Assembly (NCBI GenBank): GCA_037138855.1
Contig: JBAXHO010000089.1
Location: 1 to 5,859 of the forward strand
Source of the DNA: JBAXHO01 sp037138855
GTDB lineage: Bacteria > Patescibacteriota > Dojkabacteria > B142 > OLB20
DNA: 5,859 bases
Reading direction: 5' to 3'
Below the pieces are notes generated by a model. The model made no database searches and was not told where the DNA came from. It was given only the letters and a program-made list of their open reading frames with translations. How positions within the stretch are numbered: the first letter of the stretch is position 1; every line of letters starts with the position of its first letter. The position numbers were made by a program, and so were the translations under genes. Below, piece after piece: positions 5,810 through 5,859 of the stretch.

Positions 5810-5859
5810 CTGTCCGCTAAAAGTTTTATAAAAATCCAAATAGGAAATGAAAGAGAGGT
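5810..5859 (+). mobile_element. Possible left end of an insertion sequence, cut by the window edge
   Basis: TGTCCGCTAAAAGTTTTATA (5811-5830) looks like the kind of terminal sequence that begins several DDE-type insertion sequences, and an ATG at 5847 preceded by AGGAA opens a frame (M-K-E-R) that runs off the window. Only 50 bases are visible, the other end and any target duplication are outside, and the resemblance is an impression. It could equally be the upstream region of an unrelated divergent gene. Confidence 0.2.

Noticed and set aside
1..5859. CRISPR array, tRNA, rRNA, riboswitch or alternative genetic code
   Set aside because: No regularly spaced repeats, no cloverleaf or rRNA-like segment, and TGA ends both AbiE genes at sensible places, so code 25 (UGA = Gly) is excluded.

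Overview
The window is AT-rich, uses TAA, TAG and TGA as stops (genetic code 11), and shows no Shine-Dalgarno sequence at a usable distance from any main start codon. Starts are instead preceded by A/T-rich DNA, and two transcription units have near-consensus sigma70-type promoters whose predicted start sites lie only about 3 to 9 nt before the ATG. Together with a secreted repeat protein that ends in an LPxTG-like sorting signal, this fits a Candidate Phyla Radiation (Patescibacteria) bacterium or another low-GC bacterium without an autotransporter-type export route. The taxonomic assignment is an inference.

Layout. Positions 1-117 are non-coding, with a 10-bp direct repeat that looks like an insertion-sequence end and a possible promoter. 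Three plus-strand genes follow: a 68-aa single-span membrane protein (129-335), a 144-aa soluble protein of unknown family (360-794), and a 401-aa membrane-anchored metal-dependent hydrolase of the amidohydrolase superfamily (888-2093), which has its own plausible promoter. A convergent spacer (2094-2175) holds an AT-rich hairpin and a 21-codon open frame that overlaps the next gene's stop.

On the minus strand, 3530-2176 is a compact AbiE-type (type IV) toxin-antitoxin operon. The AbiEi-like antitoxin comes first and overlaps the AbiEii-like nucleotidyltransferase toxin by an ATGA. Its promoter is TTGACA-N17-TAATAT, and a 19-bp palindrome covers the -10 box and the predicted transcription start, which is the expected arrangement for autorepression. 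Upstream, 5753-3663 (minus) encodes a 696-aa secreted surface protein. It has a signal peptide, autotransporter-like beta-strand repeats, two PKD-like beta-sandwich domains, an LTNTG motif, a short hydrophobic segment and a basic tail. It has its own promoter (TTGATA-N17-TAATAT). The last 50 bases may be the start of another insertion sequence.

The genes do not form one pathway. The window reads as an accessory stretch with a defence or stabilisation module (AbiE) beside cell-surface functions (an adhesin-like protein and an extracytoplasmic hydrolase). No clearly new multi-gene system is visible. The most distinctive points are the operator and near-leaderless architecture of the AbiE operon, the tethered hydrolase, and an autotransporter-type passenger joined to a sortase-like anchor.
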